Origin: Planctomycetota bacterium | GTDB lineage: Bacteria > Planctomycetota > UBA1135 > GCA-002686595 | DNA: 38,923 bases | Direction: 5' to 3' | Assembly (NCBI GenBank): GCA_016779205.1 | Contig: JADHOC010000031.1 | Location: forward strand, 1-38,923 | Part shown: in pieces, positions 18,901-25,879 of the stretch | How positions within the stretch are numbered: position 1 is the first letter of the stretch | Layout: every line of letters begins with the position of its first letter | Position numbers and translations under genes: made by a program | Notes under the pieces: generated by a model | Database searches by the model: none | Seen by the model: the letters and a program-made list of their open reading frames with translations, nothing else | Told to the model about the DNA's origin: nothing

Positions 18901-19991
18901 GCACCCGGAGGGGCCCCGGCTCGGACGCGGAGCGCCTCTCCAGAATGTGGGAGGCCGCCACCGGCCGCCCGCCTGCGGACGCCGAGCGCGAGCTGCTCCT
19001 CCGGCATCTCGCGGCCTGCGCAGACGAGGCGGTGGGCACCGATCAGGAGCGTGGGCGCCTCGAGGAGGAGGTGGCTGCCGCGCGCGCCTCCGCCGACCGC
19101 CTGCTGGGCCGGGCGCGCGAGGTGGTCGGAACTCGCATGGCCCCGGCGCCTCAGGGCCAAGGGGCCGGCGCCCCGGAGGCCATCGAGCCCGAAGCCATCG
19201 CCGCCTGGGACTTCACCCGGGGGCCCGAAGTCCTCGAGGCGCCGCCGCGGCTCACCCTGCACGGCACCGCGCGGCTCGAAGGTCAGGGGCTGGTCCTCGA
19301 CGGCGACGGGTACGCCTCCACCGAGGGGATCGACCGCCCGCTCGGCGCTCGCGCCATCGCCGCGTGGGTCCAGGTGGAGGACCTGGACCAGCGCGGCGGC
19401 GGCGTGGTCTCGGTCCAGAACCGCGACGGCGGCCAGTTCGACGCCCTGGTCTTCGGAGAGCGCAGGTCCCGTCGGTGGGTCCCCGGCTCGGACAACTTCA
19501 AGCGCACCGCAGACCTCGACGGCGACGACGAGATCGGCGGAGCGGACCCCGTGCACCTGGTGCTCAGCTACGCCGAGGACGGGACGGTCACCGCCTTCCG
19601 CAACGGCACTCCGCTGGGCCACCCGATCCGCACCGCGCCCCTCGCCGAGTATCGGGCGGGGGACTGGAACATCCTGCTCGGCCTGCGCCATGGCGACCCA
19701 GCGCCCAGCCGCCTCTTCCGCGGCACGGTGCTCCGCGCGGCGGTCCACGGACACCCGTTCTCCGCGGAGGACGCGCTCGCGGCCTTCGAGGGGCGCGCGC
19801 CCGTTCGCCGGGAGGACCTCATGGCGGCCCTGTCGCCAGCGGAGCGGGACCAGCTGCTCGACGCGGAGCGCCGCCTCGAGAGCGGGCGCGCCGCCCTCGA
19901 CGCCCTCGGCCCGCCGAGCGCGCGGGACGAGCCCTGGACCCGCGTCGCCCACGCGCTCTTCAACCTGAAGGAGTTCATCCATGTCCGCTGA
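15969..19991 (+). CDS. PSCyt1-DUF1549-DUF1553 protein with a LamG-like domain inserted near its end
   Basis: 1340 residues from the ATG at 15969, which gives the signal peptide [20 protein letters not shown] after a basic n-region. The cytochrome-like domain has C50-YA-C53-H54 and M105 in LEMPEGG. DUF1549 (about 176-380) has a second [16 protein letters not shown], near 362. A middle region (about 510-645) is beta-rich. DUF1553 begins near 780 ([17 protein letters not shown]). A short coiled stretch (about 1020-1060) precedes a LamG/concanavalin-type domain (about 1076-1273: [36 protein letters not shown]). The DUF1553 tail then resumes, [18 protein letters not shown]. The LamG part is thus an insertion and probably binds glycans. 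The stop overlaps the next gene by 11 bp, implying coupled translation. Confidence 0.92.
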   Translation: MARERLAPHRPMLVLAPLLVLAQLPTSQAGSLDELEFFESNIRPVLVEHCYACHSSAGKAEGGIQLDHRAGMREESLFGPVVSPGDPGESVLLQVMRHELEGLEMPEGGARLDDQVLADFEAWILAGAADPRDEPPGAAEVEALLSWEARLARRMDWWSLRSVEDPPLPEVAGADHPVDRFIGARLREQGLQPAGPAPRRELHRRLSHVLTGLPPSPEELQRFEADPRPDAYERLVDRLLASPHFGERWARHWMDVVRYADSHGSEGDPQIPFAYRYRDYLIRAFNEDLPYDRFVREHVAGDLLEPRLDAEGRLNESILATAHWRLVYHGYLPTDPLDEKVRFVDDQINVLGKAFQAQTISCARCHDHKFDAISQADYTALFGVLASCRPGILDANAGPFDGAVNMELGALRGGLRGALAEDWLAALLDASSLERLQRAVGAELEGDHPLRAVQRAAADPGWRRDAADAAARTIEAGAAANMERWELANPEEAERWFAHGPGLEAGPVQAGHFTVATEGPEALTGIYPGGLYSHLTSTRHRGVLQSRRLDLGEDLALWGLVAGEGARFRHVVQDYPRQGTVYQTAGIGGGGWDWKRLDLAYWAGDSIHVELVTGQDAPVEITGGDRSWFGVREVALLPRGEEPARDPEPADTLLRLMASSGDGAPPAAAAREALRGVVLRWEAATSTDAEALLLDACLRHGVLPNELDVLREAGPLARRYRELEAGVPVPTRVPGLLEADAADWPLFERGDHRRPAAPVERRFLEAIDPTPFDADGSGRLQLADALAAPSNPLTARVMVNRVWHHLFGRGLVATPDNFGRLGARPSHPLLLDHLAKEFVRGGWSVKELIRHVVTSDAFMRSADASPEALERDPENALLSHASIRRMDAESIRDAMVEVAGVLDGRMYGPPAATGPGTTRRSVYVRARRNRMDPFLLAFDAPVPFAPVGARPTTTVPAQSLTLLNDPLTWDLAGRWAERTRRGPGSDAERLSRMWEAATGRPPADAERELLLRHLAACADEAVGTDQERGRLEEEVAAARASADRLLGRAREVVGTRMAPAPQGQGAGAPEAIEPEAIAAWDFTRGPEVLEAPPRLTLHGTARLEGQGLVLDGDGYASTEGIDRPLGARAIAAWVQVEDLDQRGGGVVSVQNRDGGQFDALVFGERRSRRWVPGSDNFKRTADLDGDDEIGGADPVHLVLSYAEDGTVTAFRNGTPLGHPIRTAPLAEYRAGDWNILLGLRHGDPAPSRLFRGTVLRAAVHGHPFSAEDALAAFEGRAPVRREDLMAALSPAERDQLLDAERRLESGRAALDALGPPSARDEPWTRVAHALFNLKEFIHVR

Positions 19992-21414
19992 CCCCATCCT
20001 CGACCGCGCCCTCTCCCGCCGGCGCTTCCTCGAGCGGAGCTCCACGGGCTTCGGGATGCTGGCCCTGGCCGGGCTCACCGCCGACACGTCCACCGCAGGG
20101 GTCCGCCGGGCGGCGGAGCGCGAGGCGGCGCGCCGCGGCGCGAAGCACGTGATCTTCTGCTTCATGTCGGGGGGCGTGTCCCAGGTGGACTCCTTCGACC
20201 CCAAGCCCGAGCTGGAGCGCCTCCACGGCCAGCCCATGCCGGTGGCGGTGCAGCGGACCCAGTTCAACAACAACGGCAACGTGATGGCGTCACCCTTCCG
20301 CTTCCACCGGCACGGGGAGAGCGGGCTCGCGGTGAGCTCCATGTTCCCCCACATCGCCACGGTGGCGGACGAGCTCGCGGTCATCCGCTCCATGACCAGC
20401 AGCGTCAACGAGCACGCCCAGGGCAACTTCCTCATGCACACGGGCTTCCCGTTCCTCGGGCACCCGAGCGCGGGCTCATGGCTCCACTACGGGCTCGGGA
20501 GCGCGAGCGACAACCTCCCCGGCTTCGTGGTGCTCCAGGCCGGCGGCGCCGTGCCGCCCCACGGGGGCGTGGGCCTCTTCAGCAGCGGGTTCCTCCCCGC
20601 GCACCACCAGGCCTCGATCCTGGTGGCGGACCGGGACCCCGCCGTGCGCAACGTGGCCCCGGCCCTGGGCCCCAAGGCCCAGCGCCGCCAGCTCGACCTG
20701 ATCGCCGAGCTGGACGCCCGCTTCCTCGAGCGCTCGCCCGACCGGGACCTCGAAGCGGCCATCCGGAACGACGAGACCGCCTTCCGGATGCAGACGGCGG
20801 TCCCCGAGGTTTGCGCCATCGACGGGGAGACCGCCGCCACCCGCGCCCTCTACGGCCTGGACGACCCCGAACCCACCAAGGCCGCGTACGCGCGCCAGTG
20901 CCTCTTGGCCCGCCGCCTCGTGGAGCGCGGCGTCCGGTTCGTGGAGCTCAGCTGCATCACCAAGAACATCGGCGCCGGCGGCGCCGCCAACCCCTGGGAC
21001 CAGCACGGCGACCTGGAGCGCGGCCACGGGGCCATGGCCTATCAGGTCGACCAGCCCATCGCGGGCCTGATCAAGGACCTTCGGTCACGGGGCCTCCTGG
21101 AGGAGACCCTCATCGTCTGGGCAGGGGAGTTCGGTCGGACGCCCTTCTCCCAGGGCTCCGACGGGCGCGACCACAACCCCCACGGCTTCAGCGTGTTCCT
21201 GGCCGGAGGGGGCGTGAAGGGCGGCACCGTCCTCGGGGCCACGGACGAGCTCGGCTACCACGCGGTCGAGGACCCCTGCGACGTCTATGACCTGTGGGCC
21301 ACGGTCCTCCACCTCTCTGGCCTCGACCACGAGCGGTTGACCTACCGCTACGCCGGCCGGGATGTGCGCCTGACGGACGTGCACGGCCGGGTCCTCCGCC
21401 AGATCATCGCCTGA
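19981..21414 (+). CDS. DUF1501 protein, Tat-exported (second copy)
   Basis: A 477-residue protein with the twin-arginine signal [22 protein letters not shown] at residues about 10-31. DUF1501 signatures are [40 protein letters not shown] and [21 protein letters not shown]. It starts 11 bp inside the preceding cytochrome gene, so the two are expressed together and their products probably act together after export. It is a clear paralogue of the minus-strand copy at 11211-12614, but the loops differ (for example this one has an extra [14 protein letters not shown] region), so this is not a recent duplicate. It ends 16 bp before the end of the convergent CstB-like gene; there is no room for a separate terminator. 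Confidence 0.92.
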   Translation: MSADPILDRALSRRRFLERSSTGFGMLALAGLTADTSTAGVRRAAEREAARRGAKHVIFCFMSGGVSQVDSFDPKPELERLHGQPMPVAVQRTQFNNNGNVMASPFRFHRHGESGLAVSSMFPHIATVADELAVIRSMTSSVNEHAQGNFLMHTGFPFLGHPSAGSWLHYGLGSASDNLPGFVVLQAGGAVPPHGGVGLFSSGFLPAHHQASILVADRDPAVRNVAPALGPKAQRRQLDLIAELDARFLERSPDRDLEAAIRNDETAFRMQTAVPEVCAIDGETAATRALYGLDDPEPTKAAYARQCLLARRLVERGVRFVELSCITKNIGAGGAANPWDQHGDLERGHGAMAYQVDQPIAGLIKDLRSRGLLEETLIVWAGEFGRTPFSQGSDGRDHNPHGFSVFLAGGGVKGGTVLGATDELGYHAVEDPCDVYDLWATVLHLSGLDHERLTYRYAGRDVRLTDVHGRVLRQIIA

Positions 21415-21430
21415 GGCGGCGTCCGGGCCC

Positions 21431-22804
21431 TCAGAGCGTCGCCACGAGCCCCGGGTGGAAGCCGCCCTCGAGGTCCGCGACCTCGCGGAACCCCATCCCC
21501 TGGAGGAGGCTCACCGCGCAGGACGAGCGGTAGCCCCCGGCGCAGTGGACCAGCAGCGGCTCCTCGCGGCTCCAGCCCTCGGCGGCCTCCGTCAGGCGAT
21601 CGAGGGGCGCGCTCCGCGCCCCCGGATAACTCGCGCTGCGGTGCTCACCCGGCGCCCGGACGTCGACGATGGCCGCGCCGCTGGCCGCGAGGTGGGCCGC
21701 GGCGTCGTCCGCGCTCACGCGCCGCGTCCGATCTCGCTCGTCCTCCTCCAGGCCCCCTTCCAGCGCCGCCCAGTCCGCGACGCCGACCACGGAGTCGTAT
21801 CCGATCCGCCCGAGGCGGACGACCGCCTCCTCGAGCTGCGCGGCGTGCCCGATGACGACGATCTCGCGACCAGGCGCGATGACGCTCCCCGCCCACGGCG
21901 CGAATCGGCCGTTGAGGCCGACGTTGATGGCGCCGGCCATGAAGCCATCGTGGAACTCGTCCTCGTGTCGCACGTCGAGCAGGAGAGCCCCGTCGCGTGC
22001 GCGGGCACGCACCTGATCGAGGTCCAGCGGGACCATCGACCGTGCGCAGGTCTCCTCCAGCAGCGGGCGCTCCTTCTTGTTCAGGACCGCGTCATGGAGG
22101 AAGTACCCGGGGGCCTTGGGCTGCTCCGCCGTGACCATCTCGACGAAGGCGTCCACGTCCGGCGCCTGGAGCGCCGCATTGCCGGTCCGCTGGGCTCCGA
22201 TGGTCGAGACCGTATCCGTGCTCAGGTTCTTGCCGCAGAGCGACCCGGCCCCATGGGCGGGGTAGACCAGGACCTCGTCCGGCAGCGCCATGAGCTTCTC
22301 GTGGAGGGAGTGGTGGAGCATCCCCGCGAGCTCCGCCGAGGTCACCCCCACCGAGGCCAACAGGTCCGGTCGGCCCACGTCCCCGATGAACAGGGTGTCC
22401 CCGGTGAGCACCGCGTACGGCGGCGCGTCAGCGCCGGCCCGGACGACGTAGCTCACGCTCTCCGGGGTGTGCCCGGGTGTCTCCAGGACGGAGATCCGCA
22501 CCGCGCCCACCGCGAGCTCGTCCCCCTCCGCGAGCGGAGAGAACTCGAATTCAGCCTCGGCCTTGGCCCCCAGATGGATGGGCACCCCGTGGCGGGACCT
22601 GAGCTCCAGGTGCCCGGCGAGGAAGTCCGCGTGGAAGTGGGTCAACGCCACGCCCACCAGCCGGAGTCCCCGCTCCTCCATGAAGGCCTCGTAGACCTCC
22701 ACGTCCCGTCGGGGGTCGACGATGAGGGCCTCCCCAGCCTCCTCGTCCGCGATGACGTAGCTCGCCTGGGAGAGGCACCCGAGGTAGCACTGGTGGATCA
22801 ACAT
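21431..22804 (-). CDS. cstB: CstB-like persulfide dioxygenase-rhodanese fusion
   Basis: 457 residues from the ATG at 22804 (MLIHQCYLGCLSQASYV). The N-terminal metallo-beta-lactamase domain has THFHAD (H56, H58, D60), H112 in PGHTPES, D136 in TGDTLF and H184 in YPAHGAGSLC, the iron ligands of persulfide dioxygenases (ETHE1 type). A first rhodanese-like domain (about 261-350) has IGHAAQ where the catalytic Cys should be, so it is inactive. A second (about 364-457) has active C421 in VHCAGGYRSS. This dioxygenase, pseudo-rhodanese, rhodanese order matches Staphylococcus CstB, which turns persulfides into thiosulfate. C190 may match the extra reactive Cys described for CstB. It is the last gene of the sulfur operon, 32 bp after the rhodanese-DUF2892 gene. 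Confidence 0.9.
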   Translation of the reverse strand: MLIHQCYLGCLSQASYVIADEEAGEALIVDPRRDVEVYEAFMEERGLRLVGVALTHFHADFLAGHLELRSRHGVPIHLGAKAEAEFEFSPLAEGDELAVGAVRISVLETPGHTPESVSYVVRAGADAPPYAVLTGDTLFIGDVGRPDLLASVGVTSAELAGMLHHSLHEKLMALPDEVLVYPAHGAGSLCGKNLSTDTVSTIGAQRTGNAALQAPDVDAFVEMVTAEQPKAPGYFLHDAVLNKKERPLLEETCARSMVPLDLDQVRARARDGALLLDVRHEDEFHDGFMAGAINVGLNGRFAPWAGSVIAPGREIVVIGHAAQLEEAVVRLGRIGYDSVVGVADWAALEGGLEEDERDRTRRVSADDAAAHLAASGAAIVDVRAPGEHRSASYPGARSAPLDRLTEAAEGWSREEPLLVHCAGGYRSSCAVSLLQGMGFREVADLEGGFHPGLVATL

Positions 22805-22836
22805 CGTGTTCGGTCGAGCGAGAGGGGAGTTGGGAT

Positions 22837-23397
22837 TCAGCGTGGAGAGGGGTGGGCGCGCGCCGGCGCGCAGGCCGCGGCCCGGTTCCAGGGCAAGCGG
22901 GCCAGCAGGAGGGCCATGCCACAGGAGTTCGTCAGCCCGGCGAAGACAAGCCCCGCGCCGATGAAGCCGGAGAGGGCCGCGAAGCCTGGATGCAGGGTAA
23001 AGGCGAGCACCGCCCCGAGCAGGGTCAGGGTACCCGCGACGATCCGCACCTGGCGCTCCAGGGAGATCCCGCGCCCCGTCCCCTCCACGACGGGGAGCCC
23101 GGCCTCCCGCCACGCCTCGAGGCCGCCTTCCACCACGAGGACTCGCCGGTCAGCACTGGCGAGCCGCGCCTGCGCGAGGCGCGCCCGCTGCCCCGTCTGA
23201 CAGAAGAGGAAGACCGGGGAGCCGACATCGCCGCCGAGGTCCCGAAGCAGGGAGCCCTCCCCGGAGAGCCCCCCCAGCGGAACGTTGATCGCCCCGGCAG
23301 GGTGCTCCCTGGCGAACTCTCCAGGGGTGCGGACATCGACACGCAGGGCCCCATCGATCGCTGCGGCAGCGACGGGGACCGTGGAAGAAACGGTCAA
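22837..23397 (-). CDS. Rhodanese with membrane DUF2892 tail (YgaP-like)
   Basis: A 186-residue protein. The rhodanese domain (about 10-106) has DVRTPGEFAREHPAGAINVP and the active-site loop C66-QTGQRA, so it should transfer sulfane sulfur. The DUF2892 part follows: GISLERQVRIVAGTL, then two membrane helices (about 118-136 and 139-157) and the conserved end TNSCGMALLLARLPWN. E. coli YgaP has the same design, a membrane-bound rhodanese. The start is TTG at 23397, supported by GGAG eight bases upstream, one of the few clear ribosome binding sites in this window. It lies between the ArsR-type regulator and the CstB-like gene on the same strand, pointing to sulfide or persulfide detoxification. 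Confidence 0.9.
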   Translation of the reverse strand: MTVSSTVPVAAAAIDGALRVDVRTPGEFAREHPAGAINVPLGGLSGEGSLLRDLGGDVGSPVFLFCQTGQRARLAQARLASADRRVLVVEGGLEAWREAGLPVVEGTGRGISLERQVRIVAGTLTLLGAVLAFTLHPGFAALSGFIGAGLVFAGLTNSCGMALLLARLPWNRAAACAPARAHPSPR

Positions 23398-23498
23398 GGC
23401 TGAATCTCCAGGCAGGGAGCCCGGGCCGCATGAACGGGCCCGGGCGGGGAGAAGGCAACGGGGAGGCAGGCGCCGCCAGACAGGGTGTTGGTGGGAGT

Positions 23499-23517
23499 GA
23501 GGCCAGGCCCTGGCCTC
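23499..23517 (-). other. Hairpin between repressor and rhodanese genes
   Basis: Perfect GAGGCCAG (23499-23506), loop GCC, CTGGCCTC (23510-23517). It lies 31-49 bases after the stop of the repressor gene and about 100 bases before the rhodanese start. It could partly terminate or process the transcript so that repressor and enzymes are made at different levels. No T tract follows on the minus strand. Confidence 0.45.
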
Positions 23518-23547
23518 GGAGGGTTGTGAGCTTGTTGGGTCGCCGGG

Positions 23548-23880
23548 TCAGGCGGCGAAGCGGTCGTGGACGCAGCCGATGATCTTCACGAGGAGCGGTT
23601 CGGCCACGGAGTAGAAGACCCGCCTCCCCTCCCGCTCGCTGCGGAGCAGGCCGCAGCGCTCGAGCAGGCGAAGGTGCTCGCTCGTGACGCTGGGCGAGAG
23701 GGCCGTGGCCTCCGCGAGGACACCGACGGGGTAGCGCCCCTCGAGCAAGAGGCTCACCAGCCGGAGCCGGCCTGGGTGCGCGAGAGTCTTGAGGCACTCG
23801 GCGGCACCGTCAAAGTCGACGCTATCCGAAAGGAGGGGACGCTCGACCTCGCCGCGCTTCGGTGTGGATCGCCTGGGCAT
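23548..23880 (-). CDS. ArsR/SmtB-family repressor, probable persulfide sensor
   Basis: 110 residues from the ATG at 23880. The winged helix-turn-helix spans about 25-100: AAECLKTLAHPGRLRLVSLL, then PVGVLAEATALSPSVTSEHLR as the recognition helix region and EGRRVFYSVAEP as the wing. There are three cysteines: C29 before the first DNA-binding helix bundle, C76 and C103 in the last helix. Metal-site motifs such as ELCVCDL are absent. In SqrR and BigR a pair of distant cysteines forms a tetrasulfide bridge and releases DNA, so C29 and C103 are candidates for such a switch. It heads the rhodanese and CstB-like genes, and its own promoter contains an inverted repeat. The longer frame upstream would run through the promoter and is rejected. 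Confidence 0.88.
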   Translation of the reverse strand: MPRRSTPKRGEVERPLLSDSVDFDGAAECLKTLAHPGRLRLVSLLLEGRYPVGVLAEATALSPSVTSEHLRLLERCGLLRSEREGRRVFYSVAEPLLVKIIGCVHDRFAA

Positions 23881-23887
23881 ATGACCC

Positions 23888-23915
23888 GTTATATCGCGCC
23901 CTCTCGATATGTCCA
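23888..23915 (-). promoter_or_regulatory. Sigma-70-type promoter of the sulfur operon, probably leaderless
   Basis: On the minus strand TGGACA (23915-23910) is separated by 16 bases from TATAAC (23893-23888); each is one base from consensus. Seven bases then lead to the ATG at 23880. Transcription would therefore begin at or next to the start codon, giving a leaderless message. No alternative start codon lies in the next 25 codons. Confidence 0.65.
23891..23910. promoter_or_regulatory. Operator candidate ATATCG-N8-CGATAT for the ArsR-type repressor
   Basis: Perfect 6-bp inverted repeat ATATCG (23891-23896) and CGATAT (23905-23910) with an 8-base gap. It fills the space between the -35 and -10 boxes and overlaps both, the expected position for an autorepressor. 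An N8 gap between half-sites is also what is reported for SqrR (ATTC-N8-GAAT). Confidence 0.65.
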
Positions 23916-23988
23916 CCCTTTCCGGCACAAGATCCTTCCGTCGGAGGAAAGGTCGTGCGCCGGAGGGCAGCCCCCCCCGAAGGCCGGA

Positions 23989-25767
23989 TCAGGGCGTGAG
24001 GGTGAGCACCCAGGCGTTGGTCAGGTTGGAGAGTCCTCCACCGCAGGACCCGCCGAGGTCCCGGTACCAGACCTGGAAGCCCCAGGTCTCCCCGACCGCC
24101 ACGAAGACGGGGTTCGAGAGGGAACCGGCGTCCTGGAACAGGCCGGGGCCCGCCGTGAACGCGCCGCCCGCCCCCGTCGGCTCGATCCCGATGCGGAAGA
24201 TCCCGTTGGTTCCAGGGCTCAGGCAGAGGCGGCCATTGTTCCCCGGCGGGTTGATACCGCTGAAGATCCCGTCCGCGAGGACGACGATCCCGAAGGTGTT
24301 GGGGGTCACCTGGCTCACCTGCAGCTCCAGGCTGTCCGTCAGGAGCGAGCTGGTGCCGATCGCCCGGAGCTTGCCGCCCAGGCCGGTGTTGTTCAGGCAC
24401 CCCTCGTCGGGGCCAGCCGTGTTCCCGCAGCTCGACTCGGCGGTGTCGTCGCAGTCGCAGTCGGGGGTCCCGACCTCCTCGCACTCGTCGGGGACCCCGT
24501 TGCCGTCCTTGTCGTCGGAGGCGCCGTTGGCGATGTCGAGCGCGTCCTCGACTCCGTTGTCGTTGCAGTCATTGATGGGGCGCTGCTCGCCGTCACGGAG
24601 GTCGCACGCGACGATATCGTCCCCGGGGTCGAGGCCGACCTGCTCTGCGTTGATGTAGATCGCGGGGGTCGAGGTCCCGGGCAAGGGAGGGCCGAGCATG
24701 TCTCCCTCGCTGATGGGAATGCCGAAGCGGCTGTCGGGCTGACCGATCACCGCGGAGCCCCGGCGCACGGAGAAGAGGAGCAGGTCGCTGGCCGGGCCCT
24801 GGCCCCCGAGCCAATCGAACGGGGCCTGGGAGCGCTGGTACCCGGGGACGCCGTTCTCGCGGAGCACGAGGGCGTCGATGTCGTCCGAGTTCGCCCCACC
24901 CACGGTGTCCAACCCGAGGACGTCGGCGGAAGCGTACAGCAGGGTCTGCCCCTGCCCCGTCAGCACGATCACGTCCCCACCCCTGAAGGGGAGGCCGTTG
25001 GGGTCCGTCTGGTTGCCCGCAGAGTTCGCCACCGGAACGTTCGGCTGGTTGGGGTCGCTGAACCCCGCCTCGAGGGAGAAGAAGTAGGGCAGGTTGGGCG
25101 CCCCCATCGTCCGGATGTCGAGGCTGTCGAGGTTATCCCCGGTCTCGGGGACCTGGGGGCTCGGGATGATCGGCTCCTTGAGCCCCACGCCCGGCGCGAT
25201 CGCGGGCCCCTGGGTGGTGGACCCCTCGCCGTTGCCGTCCTGAACGAGCACGTTCTCCCCGAAGCCGAAGACCGGGCCGGAGGCGTCGATCCCGGTGACG
25301 TAGATGTCCGCCGCCGCCTCGAAGAAGGAGGCCTCACCCGTGACGCTCCGGGGTCCGCCGCCGGCGAGCCCGGTCGCGAATTCGTCCACGGAGAAGTACA
25401 TGTCGTAGGTGTAGCCCGGGAACGCCTGGAGCAGCGCGTCACGGCCGAAGGAGGAGGCGTCCACCTCGATGCCGCAGGAGAAGCCCGGCGTGTGGCCCAG
25501 GCACTGGGTGTAGAAGCTCAGGAAGTTGCCGGGGGCCGCCACCGGAGCGAGCGGGGTGAAGAAGGTCGGCCCGACGATCCGAAGCAGGTCCGCCTCCGTC
25601 ACAAGCAGGCCGCCCGGGGTGGGCTGCTGGCTGATGGACGGCCCCTGGGAATCCATGGAGAACAGCACCTCGCTGAGAGGCGGCCCCTGCTGGGGCGCTG
25701 ATTGAGCGACGCCGGCGAGGAGGATGCCGAAGGCGAGCAGGGAGAAGGACGGCTTGGAGTTGGGCAT
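23989..25767 (-). CDS. Secreted protein of an unnamed family, paralogue of the gene at 30533, with the C-terminal module
   Basis: 592 residues from the ATG at 25767, with signal peptide MPNSKPSFSLLAFGILLAGVAQS. No known enzyme family is recognised. The body contains GIEVDASSFGRDAL, MYFSVDEFATGLAGG, GVGLKEPIIP, SDDIDALVLREN and the striking LFSVRRGSAVIGQPDSRFG followed by IPISEGDML; all recur in order in the gene at 30533. A Cys-bracketed acidic motif (DCNDNGVEDALD...KDGNGVPDEC) precedes the C-terminal module (about 444-592), with CGNTAG, GRLCLSPG, GETWGFQVWYRDLGG and SNLTNA near the end. It is likely exported and surface-bound. The kinase gene lies just upstream on the same strand (112 bp gap), so co-transcription is possible. 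Confidence 0.85.
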   Translation of the reverse strand: MPNSKPSFSLLAFGILLAGVAQSAPQQGPPLSEVLFSMDSQGPSISQQPTPGGLLVTEADLLRIVGPTFFTPLAPVAAPGNFLSFYTQCLGHTPGFSCGIEVDASSFGRDALLQAFPGYTYDMYFSVDEFATGLAGGGPRSVTGEASFFEAAADIYVTGIDASGPVFGFGENVLVQDGNGEGSTTQGPAIAPGVGLKEPIIPSPQVPETGDNLDSLDIRTMGAPNLPYFFSLEAGFSDPNQPNVPVANSAGNQTDPNGLPFRGGDVIVLTGQGQTLLYASADVLGLDTVGGANSDDIDALVLRENGVPGYQRSQAPFDWLGGQGPASDLLLFSVRRGSAVIGQPDSRFGIPISEGDMLGPPLPGTSTPAIYINAEQVGLDPGDDIVACDLRDGEQRPINDCNDNGVEDALDIANGASDDKDGNGVPDECEEVGTPDCDCDDTAESSCGNTAGPDEGCLNNTGLGGKLRAIGTSSLLTDSLELQVSQVTPNTFGIVVLADGIFSGINPPGNNGRLCLSPGTNGIFRIGIEPTGAGGAFTAGPGLFQDAGSLSNPVFVAVGETWGFQVWYRDLGGSCGGGLSNLTNAWVLTLTP

Positions 25768-25879
25768 GACGGTCGCGAGCGGAAGGAGGAAAGTCAGTCT
25801 ACGGTGCGAGGCGCAGCCTCCTCCGGCCCCAGTCCCGGTACGAAACACCGCCCGCCCTATTCCCCCCAGGACGCAGAAC

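Noticed and set aside
17604..20441. Very long open frame (945 codons) on the minus strand
   Set aside because: It lies antisense to the well-supported DUF1549/DUF1553 and DUF1501 genes, shows no domain, and is rich in Gly/Arg/Val/Glu as expected for an antisense frame of GC-rich coding DNA.
23881..23928. Longer N-terminus for the ArsR-type repressor
   Set aside because: It would translate through the -10, -35 and operator elements, and the ATG at 23880 precedes a normal family length.
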